DNA of 52,937 bases from Candidatus Firestonebacteria bacterium RIFOXYD2_FULL_39_29 (GTDB lineage Bacteria > Oederibacteriota > D2-FULL-39-29): contig MFGV01000005.1 in NCBI GenBank assembly GCA_001778375.1, positions 1 through 52,937 on the forward strand. The letters run 5' to 3'. The translations under genes were made by a program, and so were the position numbers. This document shows positions 7,133 to 15,662 of this stretch, one piece after another. The notes beneath the pieces are model-generated. The model made no database searches, was not told the DNA's origin, and saw only the letters and a list, made by a program, of their open reading frames with translations. Each line of letters opens with the position of its first letter. Within the stretch, counting starts at the first letter, position 1.

Positions 7133-7330
7133 ATGGTTGAAAAGAGGTTATACAACATAAAAGAAACAGCAGAGTACTTAGGTTTAGCAATCGGAACCCT
7201 GTATAATCTCATTTCTCAAAAGCGGATTGAATATGTAAAGTTAGGGCGGAACGTGAAATTTGACAAGAATAAGCTGGATAGGATGATAGAGTTAAATACT
7301 ATAAAAGATATGAAAATAAGTGTTGAATAG
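7133..7330 (+). CDS. Excisionase-like helix-turn-helix protein
   Basis: 65 residues with YNIKETAEYLGLAIGTLYNL, then SQKRIEYVKLGRNVKFDKNKLDRMI. This is the helix-turn-helix 17 (MerR-like, AlpA/excisionase) pattern: E-x-A-x-Y-L-G-x-x-x-x-T-L-Y-x-x-I, then V-K-L-G-R-x-V-x-F-x-x-x-x-L-D. Such proteins bend att DNA and direct an integrase toward excision. It lies 1 kb before the integrase, within the same element. A weak AAGGGG lies about 16 nt before the ATG. Confidence 0.8.
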   Translation: MVEKRLYNIKETAEYLGLAIGTLYNLISQKRIEYVKLGRNVKFDKNKLDRMIELNTIKDMKISVE

Positions 7331-7351
7331 TGTGTTTACATATGGTAAACT
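7323..7351 (+). promoter_or_regulatory. Likely autoregulated promoter of second XRE gene
   Basis: GTTTAC (7334-7339) and GTAAAC (7345-7350) form a perfect inverted repeat around ATATG. TTGAAT (7323-7328) and TAAACT (7346-7351) at 17-bp spacing form a possible promoter whose -10 box overlaps the right arm. An XRE dimer bound here would block its own transcription. The transcript would start about at the ATG at 7358, so the mRNA may be nearly leaderless, as for the first XRE gene. Confidence 0.5.
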
Positions 7352-7357
7352 ATTTAT

Positions 7358-7549
7358 ATGAGTATACTTGGTGACAGGGTAAGTCAAATATTGAAAGAAA
7401 AAAAATTAAGCCATTCTGATTTTGCAAAAAAATTGAAAGTCAGCAAGGGCTTTATATCTTTAGTTTTAAATGGGAAGAGAAACGTTACAATAGATACATT
7501 ATACAAAATAGCTAAGATACTTCAATGTAATCCGAAAGACTTGGTCTAA
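7358..7549 (+). CDS. Cro/CI-type XRE repressor, 63 aa
   Basis: The whole 63-residue protein is one XRE domain: LKEKKLSHSDFAKKLKVSKG, FISLVLNGKRNVTIDTLYKIAK and LQCNPKDLV, with the usual S-x-x-x-F/L-A-K-x-L-x-V-S-x-x-x-I-S recognition helix. Proteins of this length are Cro-like or antitoxin-like. Its start is fixed by the promoter and palindrome just upstream. It is the second XRE gene of the element; with the first it may form an opposing switch. Confidence 0.8.
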   Translation: MSILGDRVSQILKEKKLSHSDFAKKLKVSKGFISLVLNGKRNVTIDTLYKIAKILQCNPKDLV

Positions 7550-7558
7550 GAGGGTAAT

Positions 7559-7951
7559 ATGGGAAAAAATAGAGATAATTACGAATTGAAACTTTGGCCA
7601 TTTATAGTTTTTGCAATAATAGTTTTTATTGTTATAGTTTTAATAAGTAGAATCTATGACATAATAATGGGAACACTCGGTTTTGCGTTAATTGTCTTAG
7701 CGATTTGCTGGTATGAATGGATGAAGGCAGACCAAATAAAGCATAGCACTGATATAAATAACCCATATAGAAAAGTATGTAAAAATTGTAATAAATGGAA
7801 AAGGATAGGGGCTGGTATTAAAACCGGAAAGTGTGAAAGAATAAAAGAAAGACTTCTTACTGTATCTGAAAGTCCAGAAGACTTTGGTTGTATTGATTTT
7901 TATCCATATACTCGAACTCCAAGTGCAAGTGAAAAAAGTTATTTTGACTAA
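7559..7951 (+). CDS. Membrane protein with Cys4 tail, copy 1
   Basis: 130 residues starting MGKNRDNYELKLWPF with an agagGG site. Two hydrophobic segments at ~13-34 and ~40-58 are followed by a soluble domain STDINNPYRKVCKNCNKWKR, a glycine-rich KTGKC and ESPEDFGC. The four cysteines (C-x-x-C, C, C) in this order look like a metal or disulfide site. The next gene encodes a close relative with the same layout, so they arose by tandem duplication. Function unknown. They lie between the small XRE repressor and the integrase, a usual place for cargo genes. Confidence 0.6.
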   Translation: MGKNRDNYELKLWPFIVFAIIVFIVIVLISRIYDIIMGTLGFALIVLAICWYEWMKADQIKHSTDINNPYRKVCKNCNKWKRIGAGIKTGKCERIKERLLTVSESPEDFGCIDFYPYTRTPSASEKSYFD

Positions 7952-7966
7952 TAATAGGGGACGAAA

Positions 7967-8350
7967 ATGGGCAAAAATAGAGATAGATATAAATTAAAAG
8001 GTTGGCCATTTGGGATAACGGCGATAGTCGTTTGGCTTGTAATAATAAAAATATTTGAAAGATTTGAAAACACATCAGCAGAAGTATCGCTTTGCTTTGC
8101 GTTACTTGCTTTAGCATATTGTTGGTATAAGTGGGTGGAAGCAGACCATATAGAAAAGAGTACTGATATAAATAATCCGTACAGGAAAATATGTAAGAAT
8201 TGTTCCTATTGGGAAAGAATTGGCGGAAAAAAAACAGGAAATTGTAAAAGGTTAAAAGAAAGTTTTACCGATGTATATGAAAGTCCTGAAGATTTTGGTT
8301 GCAGATATTTTGGCCCATGTGGTTATTACATGTACGATTACGATCCTTAA
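7967..8350 (+). CDS. Membrane protein with Cys4 tail, copy 2
   Basis: 127 residues, starting MGKNRDRYKLKGWPF behind a taggGGACG site. It shares with the preceding gene the N-terminus, both hydrophobic segments, STDINNPYRKICKNC, W-x-R-I-G, K-T-G-x-C and ESPEDFGC; the last residues diverge into a glycine/tyrosine-rich end (GPCGYYMYDYDP) with one extra cysteine. The cysteine layout is conserved while the TM segments differ, which suggests the tail is under selection. Function unknown. Confidence 0.6.
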   Translation: MGKNRDRYKLKGWPFGITAIVVWLVIIKIFERFENTSAEVSLCFALLALAYCWYKWVEADHIEKSTDINNPYRKICKNCSYWERIGGKKTGNCKRLKESFTDVYESPEDFGCRYFGPCGYYMYDYDP

Positions 8351-8387
8351 CTTAAAGAAAACACAGTAAATAGGTCTGGAGGATAAA

Positions 8388-9527
8388 ATGAGAATATATT
8401 CCAGGATAGATAGTAAAAGCGGAGCTAAGAAGTGGGGAATAGACTATTTGAATCCGGCAACGAATGAACGCATAAGGAAAATAATTGGAACGAATAAAAG
8501 GCAAGCTGAGGATGTTTTAGCTAAGATTAAGATTGAAATTATTGAAAAAGGCTATTTTGAGAAAAACGAGGTTAAGAATAGGTCGTTTATTGAAGCTCAA
8601 AAAGAGTATATTGATTTTGTCAAAAAAGACAAGAAAACATTTGAAGGGGATGAACATACGCTAAGATTGTTTGGAGAGTTTAGTTCCCCTGCAACAAATA
8701 GTAAGAATGTAAAGGAATTGTTGCTTTCCGGGATAACAACAAAAATTATTGAGGACTTTAAAGCTTTTAGAAGTGTTAAGAAGAAACCGGCTACAGTTAA
8801 CAAGGACTTGGCCTGTTTAAAGCACTTCTTTAATAAAAATATTGAATGGGGCTATACTGAGTGTAACCCGGTAAAACGGGTTAAGCTATATAAAGTAAGT
8901 GATGGTCGTACCAGGTTCTTTGAGATGGAAGAGGTTGAGGCCTTGTTAAAGGCTTGTGAAGAGGCGGATCCAAAAGCAAAGCACCTTAAATCAATTGTAA
9001 TTATTGCTTTGAATACCGGTATGAGAAAGAGCGAAATCCTTAATTTAAAATGGAAAAATATTGATTTAACACACAAAATAATTTATACTGGTATAACTAA
9101 GAACGGAGAAAAGCAAATAAAGAGAATGAATTCTGATGTAGAAAAGGCCTTGTCTGAAATATCTCCATTTAGGACTAAAGGTGAGAAGCTCTATTTTGAT
9201 GACTTTGTCTTCAGAAACAAGAACGGGAAGCCCTTTGTTGATGTTAAACGGTCTTATAATACGGCTTTAAAGAACGCAAAGATAGGCGATGGAGCAAACT
9301 TTCATACTCTCAGGCACACTTTTGCTTCGCATTTGATGATGAAAACAGGCAACATAATGGCAGTAAAAGAGGCTCTTGGTCATAGATGTTTAAAGATGAC
9401 AGAACGGTATAGCCATTTGTCGGAAAACTACAAAGAAAGAGCAATTGAAGGGCTTTACAAGAAGCAAGTTGGCACGGATTTGGCACATTTAGAGAAAACC
9501 GAAAATATTCGTGTTGAAAAAACATAA
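8388..9527 (+). CDS. Tyrosine recombinase (phage-type integrase)
   Basis: 379 residues. The N-terminal ~70 form an arm-type DNA-binding domain (IRKIIGTNKRQAEDVLAKI), residues ~75-170 a SAM-like core-binding domain, and ~180-370 the catalytic domain. The catalytic set is visible: Arg at ~212 (GMRKSEILNLKW), the beta-hairpin Lys, HTLRHTFASHL (His ~305, Arg ~308), the LGHRCLKMTERYSHLS motif with His ~330 and nucleophile Tyr ~340. The GGAGGA site supports the start. The gene ends 25 bp before tRNA-Thr, which is presumably the attachment site. This is an integrase of the integrative-element kind and not XerC/D, whose length is ~300. Confidence 0.93.
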   Translation: MRIYSRIDSKSGAKKWGIDYLNPATNERIRKIIGTNKRQAEDVLAKIKIEIIEKGYFEKNEVKNRSFIEAQKEYIDFVKKDKKTFEGDEHTLRLFGEFSSPATNSKNVKELLLSGITTKIIEDFKAFRSVKKKPATVNKDLACLKHFFNKNIEWGYTECNPVKRVKLYKVSDGRTRFFEMEEVEALLKACEEADPKAKHLKSIVIIALNTGMRKSEILNLKWKNIDLTHKIIYTGITKNGEKQIKRMNSDVEKALSEISPFRTKGEKLYFDDFVFRNKNGKPFVDVKRSYNTALKNAKIGDGANFHTLRHTFASHLMMKTGNIMAVKEALGHRCLKMTERYSHLSENYKERAIEGLYKKQVGTDLAHLEKTENIRVEKT

Positions 9528-9552
9528 GATAAGATATATAAAATAAGGAAAA

Positions 9553-9628
9553 GCTGGCTTAGCTCAGTCGGTAGAGCATCTCACTTGTAATGAGAAGGTC
9601 ATCAGTTCGATTCTGATAGCCAGCTCCA
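9553..9628 (+). tRNA. tRNA-Thr (anticodon TGT) with encoded CCA
   Basis: The acceptor arm GCTGGCT pairs with AGCCAGC, the D arm is GCTC/GAGC, the anticodon stem TCTCA/TGAGA encloses CTTGTAA giving anticodon TGT, and the T arm ATCAG/CTGAT closes TTCGATT. The 3' end reads discriminator T then CCA. It is 76 nt. Integrases often use tRNA genes as targets, so it is the probable attachment site of the upstream element. Confidence 0.95.
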
Positions 9629-9643
9629 TAAATATCGCATTAA

Positions 9644-9802
9644 ATGAGACGGTCATCAGTTCTCCGCCTGAGGCGGACGGCTGTGGCCGGATAAGATAGC
9701 GAGCTCCATAAATATCGCGCTACAAAAGAAGGGCGTCAGTTCTTTGCTGCAAAGGGTTGGCGGACGGGGCATATGCCGGATGTCAGACAGCTTAAATATT
9801 TG
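9644..9802. repeat. Two decayed copies of the tRNA-Thr 3' half
   Basis: Bases 9590-9638 (the tRNA 3' half plus 10 bp) recur at 9644-9718: ATGAGAcGGTCATCAGTTC, then a foreign GC-rich insert including the palindrome TCCGCCTGAGGCGGA (9663-9677), then GATAGCgAGCTCCATAAATATCGC. A weaker third copy covers ~9727-9802 (GGGCGTCAGTTC ... AAATATTTGCGC). These look like scars left by earlier integration at the same tRNA. The 189-bp gap holds no gene. Confidence 0.6.
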
Positions 9803-9817
9803 CGCTAAAAGAGAATA

Positions 9818-11752
9818 ATGAAAAATAAAAAACTCTTACTAGGGGTGCTTCTTTTAATAACTTTTCTTGCTTTTTTGCCGTCTCTGGGAAATAAGTTTAC
9901 TAATTGGGATGATGATTTCTATGTCGTTAATAACGGGGTTATTCGTGAACTTAGTTTTCAAAATACCGTTAGAATATTCACTACAAGCTATAGCGAAAAT
10001 TATCTGCCTTTAACGATATTATCGTATAATTTTGAGTATGAATATTTCAAGTTGAATCCTTTTTATTATCATCTTGATAACCTTCTTTTGCATCTGCTTA
10101 ATTGTATCTTGGTATTTTATCTTATCTTCCTGCTCTGCGCAAATAACAGAATTGCTTTTTTTACTGCTTTGCTTTTTGGTATTCATCCTTTGCATGTGGA
10201 GTCGGTTGCCTGGGTCGCGGAAAGAAAAGATCTTCTTTATTCGTTGTTTTTTCTGCTGTCATTGATATTTTATGTGCAGTATCAGAAATTTAATAAAATC
10301 AGATATCTCTATCTGACATTTGCCGGTTTTGCGCTTTCCTGTTTTTCTAAGGCAATGGCCGTTACTCTGCCTTTTATACTTATACTGCTTGATTATTTTA
10401 AAAGCAGAAAGTGTGATAAGAAAGTAATTCTTGAGAAAATTCCTTTTTTTGTTCTTACGCTGATATTTGGTGTTCTTGGTTTTCTTATGCAGAAAACTCA
10501 TGGAGCTATCAAAGCCGAGAAGTTGTCAAATATTTCTGATAATATTTTAAATGCGGTGTACAATCTTGGTTTTTATCTTTATAAAATTATAATACCTCTA
10601 AATCTGTCCAATATCTACTCCTACCCTTCGACATTATTTGGCATGATTCCTTTGATAATGCTGGTTGTTTTGACAGGCGTTATTGTGTATCGTTTTAAAA
10701 ATAAAATAATATATTTCTGCTCTTTGTTCTTTCTGATAACAATATCTCCGGTACTTCAATTGATACCGCTTGGCAATGGAGTTCCTGCGGACAGGTATAC
10801 CTATATCCCGGCTATAGGTATATTTTTTCTTTCAATTACCGGGCTGGAAAAGCTTTATGTAAGATTTGAATCAAAGAGTATTAAAAGAAAACTTATTTTA
10901 TCCGTGATATCTGTAATATTAATTATATTTATTTCTCTTACATTTCTAAGGTGTTTTGCCTGGTATAATGGCGAAACAATCTGGACGGATGCCATAAAGA
11001 ATGATATTAACTCAAAAATTGCGATTTACAATCTGACGGTGCTTTCTTTTGAGAAAGGGGATTATGATAAAGCTCTCACAGGCTTTTCAAAAGTAATAGA
11101 ACTTGATCCGGGTTTTGATCTGGCATATGAGCAAAGAGCGAATGTTTATATCCGTTTAGGATTGTATGCAAAAGCAAGAACAGACATTGCACAGATAAAG
11201 CAGAATAGTTCAAAAAAAAAGGATATTTGTAAAAAGTTGTATGAACTTTGTGACAGAATAGAAGGTAAGGGAAAAAAAGGAATTAATAGAGAAGAGGCTC
11301 AGATTGTAGAGGATGGCCTGACTTTTCTTGCTCAAGGCAATTATAAAGGTGCGATAATAAAATACACCGAAGCCTTGGCATTAAGCCCCGGAAATCCTGA
11401 GTATCTGAATAATAGAGGAGTATTATTTAGTACGCTAAATGATAACTTAAACGCTCTGAAAGATTTTGATGCTGCAATAAAAGCCGTTAAGAATGATGTT
11501 TTGCCGGAATATTATTTTAACCGTGGAAATTTATTTAGAAAGCTGGGGAAAAATCACAAAGCTGTTGCTGATTATACAAATGCAATTCAAAAAGAGAAGG
11601 GCAGGTCGGAATATTATAATAACCGCGGAATAGCATACTATAATCTGAAAGATTACAAGCTGGCTTTAGTTGACTTTAACCAGGCTGTATTCCTAAATCC
11701 GGATAATAAAAGTGCAGTTAAAAACAGGAATAGTCTTATACAGAAACAATAA
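9818..11752 (+). CDS. TMTC-like glycosyltransferase with TPR repeats
   Basis: 644 residues. About 10-11 hydrophobic segments occupy residues 5-385, with FTNWDDDFYVVNN (~27-40) giving the acidic D-D motif of the first extracytoplasmic loop typical of GT-C glycosyltransferases, and FGIHPLHVESVAWVAERKDL (~118-140), the signature of TMTC/DUF1736-type O-mannosyltransferase relatives. Residues ~395-640 are about six TPR units such as YLNNRGVLFSTLND and YYNNRGIAYYNLKD. The transfer of a sugar from a polyprenyl-phosphate donor to an exported protein is the expected reaction. It is followed by a gene with its own promoter, so probably monocistronic. Confidence 0.8.
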   Translation: MKNKKLLLGVLLLITFLAFLPSLGNKFTNWDDDFYVVNNGVIRELSFQNTVRIFTTSYSENYLPLTILSYNFEYEYFKLNPFYYHLDNLLLHLLNCILVFYLIFLLCANNRIAFFTALLFGIHPLHVESVAWVAERKDLLYSLFFLLSLIFYVQYQKFNKIRYLYLTFAGFALSCFSKAMAVTLPFILILLDYFKSRKCDKKVILEKIPFFVLTLIFGVLGFLMQKTHGAIKAEKLSNISDNILNAVYNLGFYLYKIIIPLNLSNIYSYPSTLFGMIPLIMLVVLTGVIVYRFKNKIIYFCSLFFLITISPVLQLIPLGNGVPADRYTYIPAIGIFFLSITGLEKLYVRFESKSIKRKLILSVISVILIIFISLTFLRCFAWYNGETIWTDAIKNDINSKIAIYNLTVLSFEKGDYDKALTGFSKVIELDPGFDLAYEQRANVYIRLGLYAKARTDIAQIKQNSSKKKDICKKLYELCDRIEGKGKKGINREEAQIVEDGLTFLAQGNYKGAIIKYTEALALSPGNPEYLNNRGVLFSTLNDNLNALKDFDAAIKAVKNDVLPEYYFNRGNLFRKLGKNHKAVADYTNAIQKEKGRSEYYNNRGIAYYNLKDYKLALVDFNQAVFLNPDNKSAVKNRNSLIQKQ

Positions 11753-11756
11753 AGTA

Positions 11757-11785
11757 TTGAGTATAGTCATTAGACAAAGTATAAT
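11757..11785 (+). promoter_or_regulatory. Putative promoter of the beta-helix operon
   Basis: TTGAGT (11757-11762) and TATAAT (11780-11785) are spaced 17 bp, immediately after the glycosyltransferase stop codon. Transcription would start near 11792, leaving a ~60-nt leader before ATG 11853. No other promoter-like sequence is evident until 20833, so the four genes 11853-20833 may share it. Confidence 0.6.
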
Positions 11786-11852
11786 TGACTAAGATGTATT
11801 TGCTGAAGCCATTGCTTGAATGCAGCTGTCTCTATTTATCGGAGGTGGTGAT

Positions 11853-14800
11853 ATGGGTTGGAAAAGATTAATTTTATTAGCTGTTTTATTATGTTTTGGT
11901 ATTATGACAAGCGGTTATCTGTATGGATTAGATGAGAATGTGCAAAAAGAGACAACAGTTGAAAAAAGCAGTGTGTCTAAACAAAAGAAAAGAAAAAGAG
12001 CCCCCAGGGAAAATAAAAAACTGACTGAACCCAAAAAAGAAGCGCCTAAGGCTTCAATCAACCCGCCCATGGAATCAAAAGACGGTAAAGAATGGATCTA
12101 TGTCTCCGAGACCTCGGCAAGTATCTACTGGAAAACGGATATACCCTGCCAAAGTTATATTGAGTACGGTCAAACAGCTATTTACGATAAAAAATCTGAA
12201 AAAGACAGCAAACTTAGAAAGGGGCATTTCCACCGTCTTCCGGGATTAAAGAAGGGCGAAGAGTTTCACTTTAGATATGTAACAATAGGTGAGGATAAAA
12301 AAGAAATAAAAGGGGAAGATAGAAGAATAAAAACAAATGTAATAGCAAATGCCGTATATCTTCCCGGCGATTTAAAGGGACCTCCATATGTGTTAAGTCA
12401 ACCGGATACCGTGTATGTTTTAACAGAAGACATAACTGCAGAAGGTACAGCGTTTGAGATTAGAACCGCCAACGGGATTACTCTGGATTTGGACGGACAC
12501 ACGGTAAAATATTCAACGGCTGCAAAAGCTATTAAGTGGGACAGACCGGCAGGTCAGGTCTTTGGAGTGTTTATAAATTATGCCAAAAATTTAAAAATAT
12601 ATAACGGTGTTATTAAGCAAGGTGTAAAAAATACAAATTGTGCAGGAATAGAAGTAGGAGGATCAGATAACATTGAAGTGGCAGGGATAACTATTGAAAC
12701 TTTGGGTGATACACAGTGTTTGGAAGGTGCATATGGAGTAGGTGCGGTACGTCTGCATCATAATTATTTTATTGACAGCTGTAATGATTGGATAAAAGAA
12801 GGCGGGCCGTGGAATCCCAGACAGTGTGTTTCGTTCGGACAACCTGCTGCAAAAATTGATCATAATCTTTTCACGGCAACTCACAGGTTGCTGCATGTAA
12901 GTGATCAGGGAGGGATGTCGGATAACAGCGGCGGGGAAATCTACGAAAATGATTTTTATCTTGATTCCTGGGGAAACCAATCGGAAGGTGTTGTTCTTGA
13001 ATATCGCAATGCGGTATTCCGTGATAATTATATGATTTGTGAAGGTGCCGCATTGATAGGTGTAAGAGCGGGAGGGGCCGGAGGCAGATATTCAAAGATA
13101 TACAATAATCACATTGAAGTAAGACCTACCAGGGGATTTGAAACTGAAGAAGGAGCCGGAGTTCCTGCTCCTGATGTTTATATGGCCATTGCTCTTTCCG
13201 GAGGTAATTACGGGACGGAGATATATAACAACTATATTGAGGTGTATTCAGGCAGGTACGGCAAGGGCCGGTCTGCTTCATTCTGGTCTAATGAAAAAGG
13301 CAGTTATGTTTCTGTGAGTGTTTCCAGCGATATAGAGGCAAACGGGATAAGGGTTGTTAATATGATGTTTGATGCTTTCACAAATATTCATGATAATACA
13401 ATCAAAGCAATAAGCAAAAAAAACGGAAGAGCAGCCTGTGTAGTTGTTACCGGCGGATGTCAATCTGATACATTGGAGTTTAAGAATAATAAGTTTATAA
13501 GCAACTGGTGCGGTGTAATTGTGTCAGATTTAAAACATTCGACTCAATGGAAGGGTGAACAGGATGGTGGAAGAAATGCTGTATTTATAAATAACACCTT
13601 CATTAAAGAGGAAAAAAATGACGGATATAAGATAATCAGGTGCGGTTGGGATACAATTGACAGTAATGCCATGTTTTTAAATAATAAATATGAGGGAGGC
13701 GCGGCAGCAGACGATATTCTTTTTGACGGTAAAAAGGGAGAAAGGGAAATATTGATCGGAAGCATGTCTTTAGCCGCGATAAAAGATGAAAAAGGAAAGC
13801 CTGTTATTGATGCTAAAGTTGAGTTAGTATTAGATAAATCAAAGTTAGAATCTGTGAGTTATTCTACGGTAGCAGGAACAGCCGGGATACCGGTAGTGAA
13901 TACCGTTTACACCCCAAAAGCCAAAATACCTGTTCTGTCGCACAAAATAAGAGTGAGCAAGGAAGGTTATGATAATTTTGAAATTGATGTGAAACCCGGT
14001 GATAAAATTGCAAATATTGTTTTAAAAGAAGGATTTGCCGATCCGGAAGCAGTGATAAAGTGGTTAAGTGAAAAATATTCCGATAAAGCAAAACAAGAAG
14101 CTGAGTGGGACTGGCTGCATGCTCCTTTGACCTCCATTACGGAAAATAGTGCTCATTTTGGGGTTACCTCTGCCAGCGTATATTGGCAGACGGATGGAAG
14201 GGCATGGGGATATGTTGAGTATGGGGAAGATTTTAAATACGGGATAAAGACACAGCCATTTGAAAAACCTAATTTTGCTCATTTGCACCATATTAAAGGA
14301 TTGAAAAAAGGTGCCAAATATCACTACCGTATGGTAAGCATAGGTGTTGACGGGAAGAAAGTGTTAAGTGAAGATAAAACAATCAGCACTGTAACTGATA
14401 AAGGTATGAAGATATTGACCGGAAATCCGCCTTATAATCTTAATGAAAAAGGGACCTATCTGTTGACAAATGATGCATCCTGCAATAGTGGATTTGGAGT
14501 GTCTGTGTCCTCTTCCGGAGTCACTTTAGAAATGGATGGGCATACTATCGTGTACGGAGCTGCTCAACCTTCGGGAGTTCCGGGACAGGGTATATATGGA
14601 ACAGGTGTTTCCAATTTTAAGATTTTTAACGGTATAATCAGAGAAGGCCCTCATGACGCAGCATATTCTCATGGAGTAAGTTTGGTCGGATGTAAAAATT
14701 ATGAACTTGCGTATCTTCGAGTTGAAGTGAAGAGTTTTTTAACGGGTGTTTTGTATTTGCGGAAAGGCAGTAACAGCTTTGATATCCATCATAATTTATT

Positions 14801-15638
14801 GTGGGATCGCGGGCATGCATATGCGAACAGGCATCAGCAGAATAGAACAATTGATATGGCTGACGGTGGAGGGGCTGACAGCAAGTTTCATCATAATATG
14901 GTGGTTGCTGCAAGAAATCAGAGTATTAGCGGCGGCGGTCCTAATTCAGAATATTTTGAAAACACTGTGGAACTTGTGGGACATTCAACCAATTCTGCGG
15001 CGATAGCCGTTGTAGGGGCTGAAGCCAAGGTACATCATAACAGGATCATAGCAAGAGGGGAACATCCCCACGGCATATGGGGTTCACCCGGGGTAAAATA
15101 TTTTTCAAATAAAATTGATTCCATGACTGATATGTGCGTTAGTTATGAGTATGGTACATTGGGAGGGGTTGGATTTAGGACGAATTACTCCAGGAATTAT
15201 TCCGGAATGGAATTGTCTGACAATGTAATGGTTGTGCGGGCGATGGAAGATACCGGACGGGATTTTGTTGACTCAGGCAGCTGGTTGTTCTGGCTGGCTG
15301 ATATGAAAGGAGAAGACAGCGTTCTTTTTAAGAACAATACCTTTGTTTCTATGGTTTATGGCAATGCAAAAACAAAAGGACTTGCACACTGCAGTACTTC
15401 TCCAAACATTGTTTATGAAGGTAATACAATTATTTCTAACTATTGCTGCGTCACCTTTGGCACACACCGCGGCGATGGGATGAACAGTCAATGGATCAAT
15501 AATACGTTTGTTAAAATAGGGAATAACCGTGAATTTAGAACTTTCAAAAATGAACGCGGAAAATGTACTGGCAATAAAATGACCGGTTCCATATATAAAG
15601 GCGGAGCGAGTTTGGATTTTTCAGGATTTTTAAAATGA
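11853..15638 (+). CDS. Secreted duplicated FN3/parallel beta-helix protein
   Basis: About 1,261 residues. ATG 11853 with GGAGGTGGTGAT upstream fits better than the in-frame ATG at 11820. The signal peptide (MGWKRLILLAVLLCFG) is followed by a Lys/Pro-rich linker. Two homologous halves follow: an FN3-like module 'S-x-S-I-Y-W-x-T-D ... Y-x-E-Y-G ... H-L/R-x-L-P/K-G-L-K-K-G' at residues ~85-160 and again ~765-835, each leading into a right-handed beta-helix with N-x-x-H-N-x-F and 'L-D-x-D-G-H-T-V/I' repeats. The helix resembles polysaccharide lyase or adhesin folds, but no lyase active site is evident. It heads the secreted-protein operon; no terminator separates it from the next gene. Confidence 0.75.
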   Translation: MGWKRLILLAVLLCFGIMTSGYLYGLDENVQKETTVEKSSVSKQKKRKRAPRENKKLTEPKKEAPKASINPPMESKDGKEWIYVSETSASIYWKTDIPCQSYIEYGQTAIYDKKSEKDSKLRKGHFHRLPGLKKGEEFHFRYVTIGEDKKEIKGEDRRIKTNVIANAVYLPGDLKGPPYVLSQPDTVYVLTEDITAEGTAFEIRTANGITLDLDGHTVKYSTAAKAIKWDRPAGQVFGVFINYAKNLKIYNGVIKQGVKNTNCAGIEVGGSDNIEVAGITIETLGDTQCLEGAYGVGAVRLHHNYFIDSCNDWIKEGGPWNPRQCVSFGQPAAKIDHNLFTATHRLLHVSDQGGMSDNSGGEIYENDFYLDSWGNQSEGVVLEYRNAVFRDNYMICEGAALIGVRAGGAGGRYSKIYNNHIEVRPTRGFETEEGAGVPAPDVYMAIALSGGNYGTEIYNNYIEVYSGRYGKGRSASFWSNEKGSYVSVSVSSDIEANGIRVVNMMFDAFTNIHDNTIKAISKKNGRAACVVVTGGCQSDTLEFKNNKFISNWCGVIVSDLKHSTQWKGEQDGGRNAVFINNTFIKEEKNDGYKIIRCGWDTIDSNAMFLNNKYEGGAAADDILFDGKKGEREILIGSMSLAAIKDEKGKPVIDAKVELVLDKSKLESVSYSTVAGTAGIPVVNTVYTPKAKIPVLSHKIRVSKEGYDNFEIDVKPGDKIANIVLKEGFADPEAVIKWLSEKYSDKAKQEAEWDWLHAPLTSITENSAHFGVTSASVYWQTDGRAWGYVEYGEDFKYGIKTQPFEKPNFAHLHHIKGLKKGAKYHYRMVSIGVDGKKVLSEDKTISTVTDKGMKILTGNPPYNLNEKGTYLLTNDASCNSGFGVSVSSSGVTLEMDGHTIVYGAAQPSGVPGQGIYGTGVSNFKIFNGIIREGPHDAAYSHGVSLVGCKNYELAYLRVEVKSFLTGVLYLRKGSNSFDIHHNLLWDRGHAYANRHQQNRTIDMADGGGADSKFHHNMVVAARNQSISGGGPNSEYFENTVELVGHSTNSAAIAVVGAEAKVHHNRIIARGEHPHGIWGSPGVKYFSNKIDSMTDMCVSYEYGTLGGVGFRTNYSRNYSGMELSDNVMVVRAMEDTGRDFVDSGSWLFWLADMKGEDSVLFKNNTFVSMVYGNAKTKGLAHCSTSPNIVYEGNTIISNYCCVTFGTHRGDGMNSQWINNTFVKIGNNREFRTFKNERGKCTGNKMTGSIYKGGASLDFSGFLK

Positions 15639-15662
15639 GATTTAATATTTTCCGGAGGTTTT

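Noticed and set aside
1-9500. Left attachment site of the element
   Set aside because: I found no second copy of the tRNA-Thr 5' or 3' sequence in bases 1-9500; it may lie outside the window.
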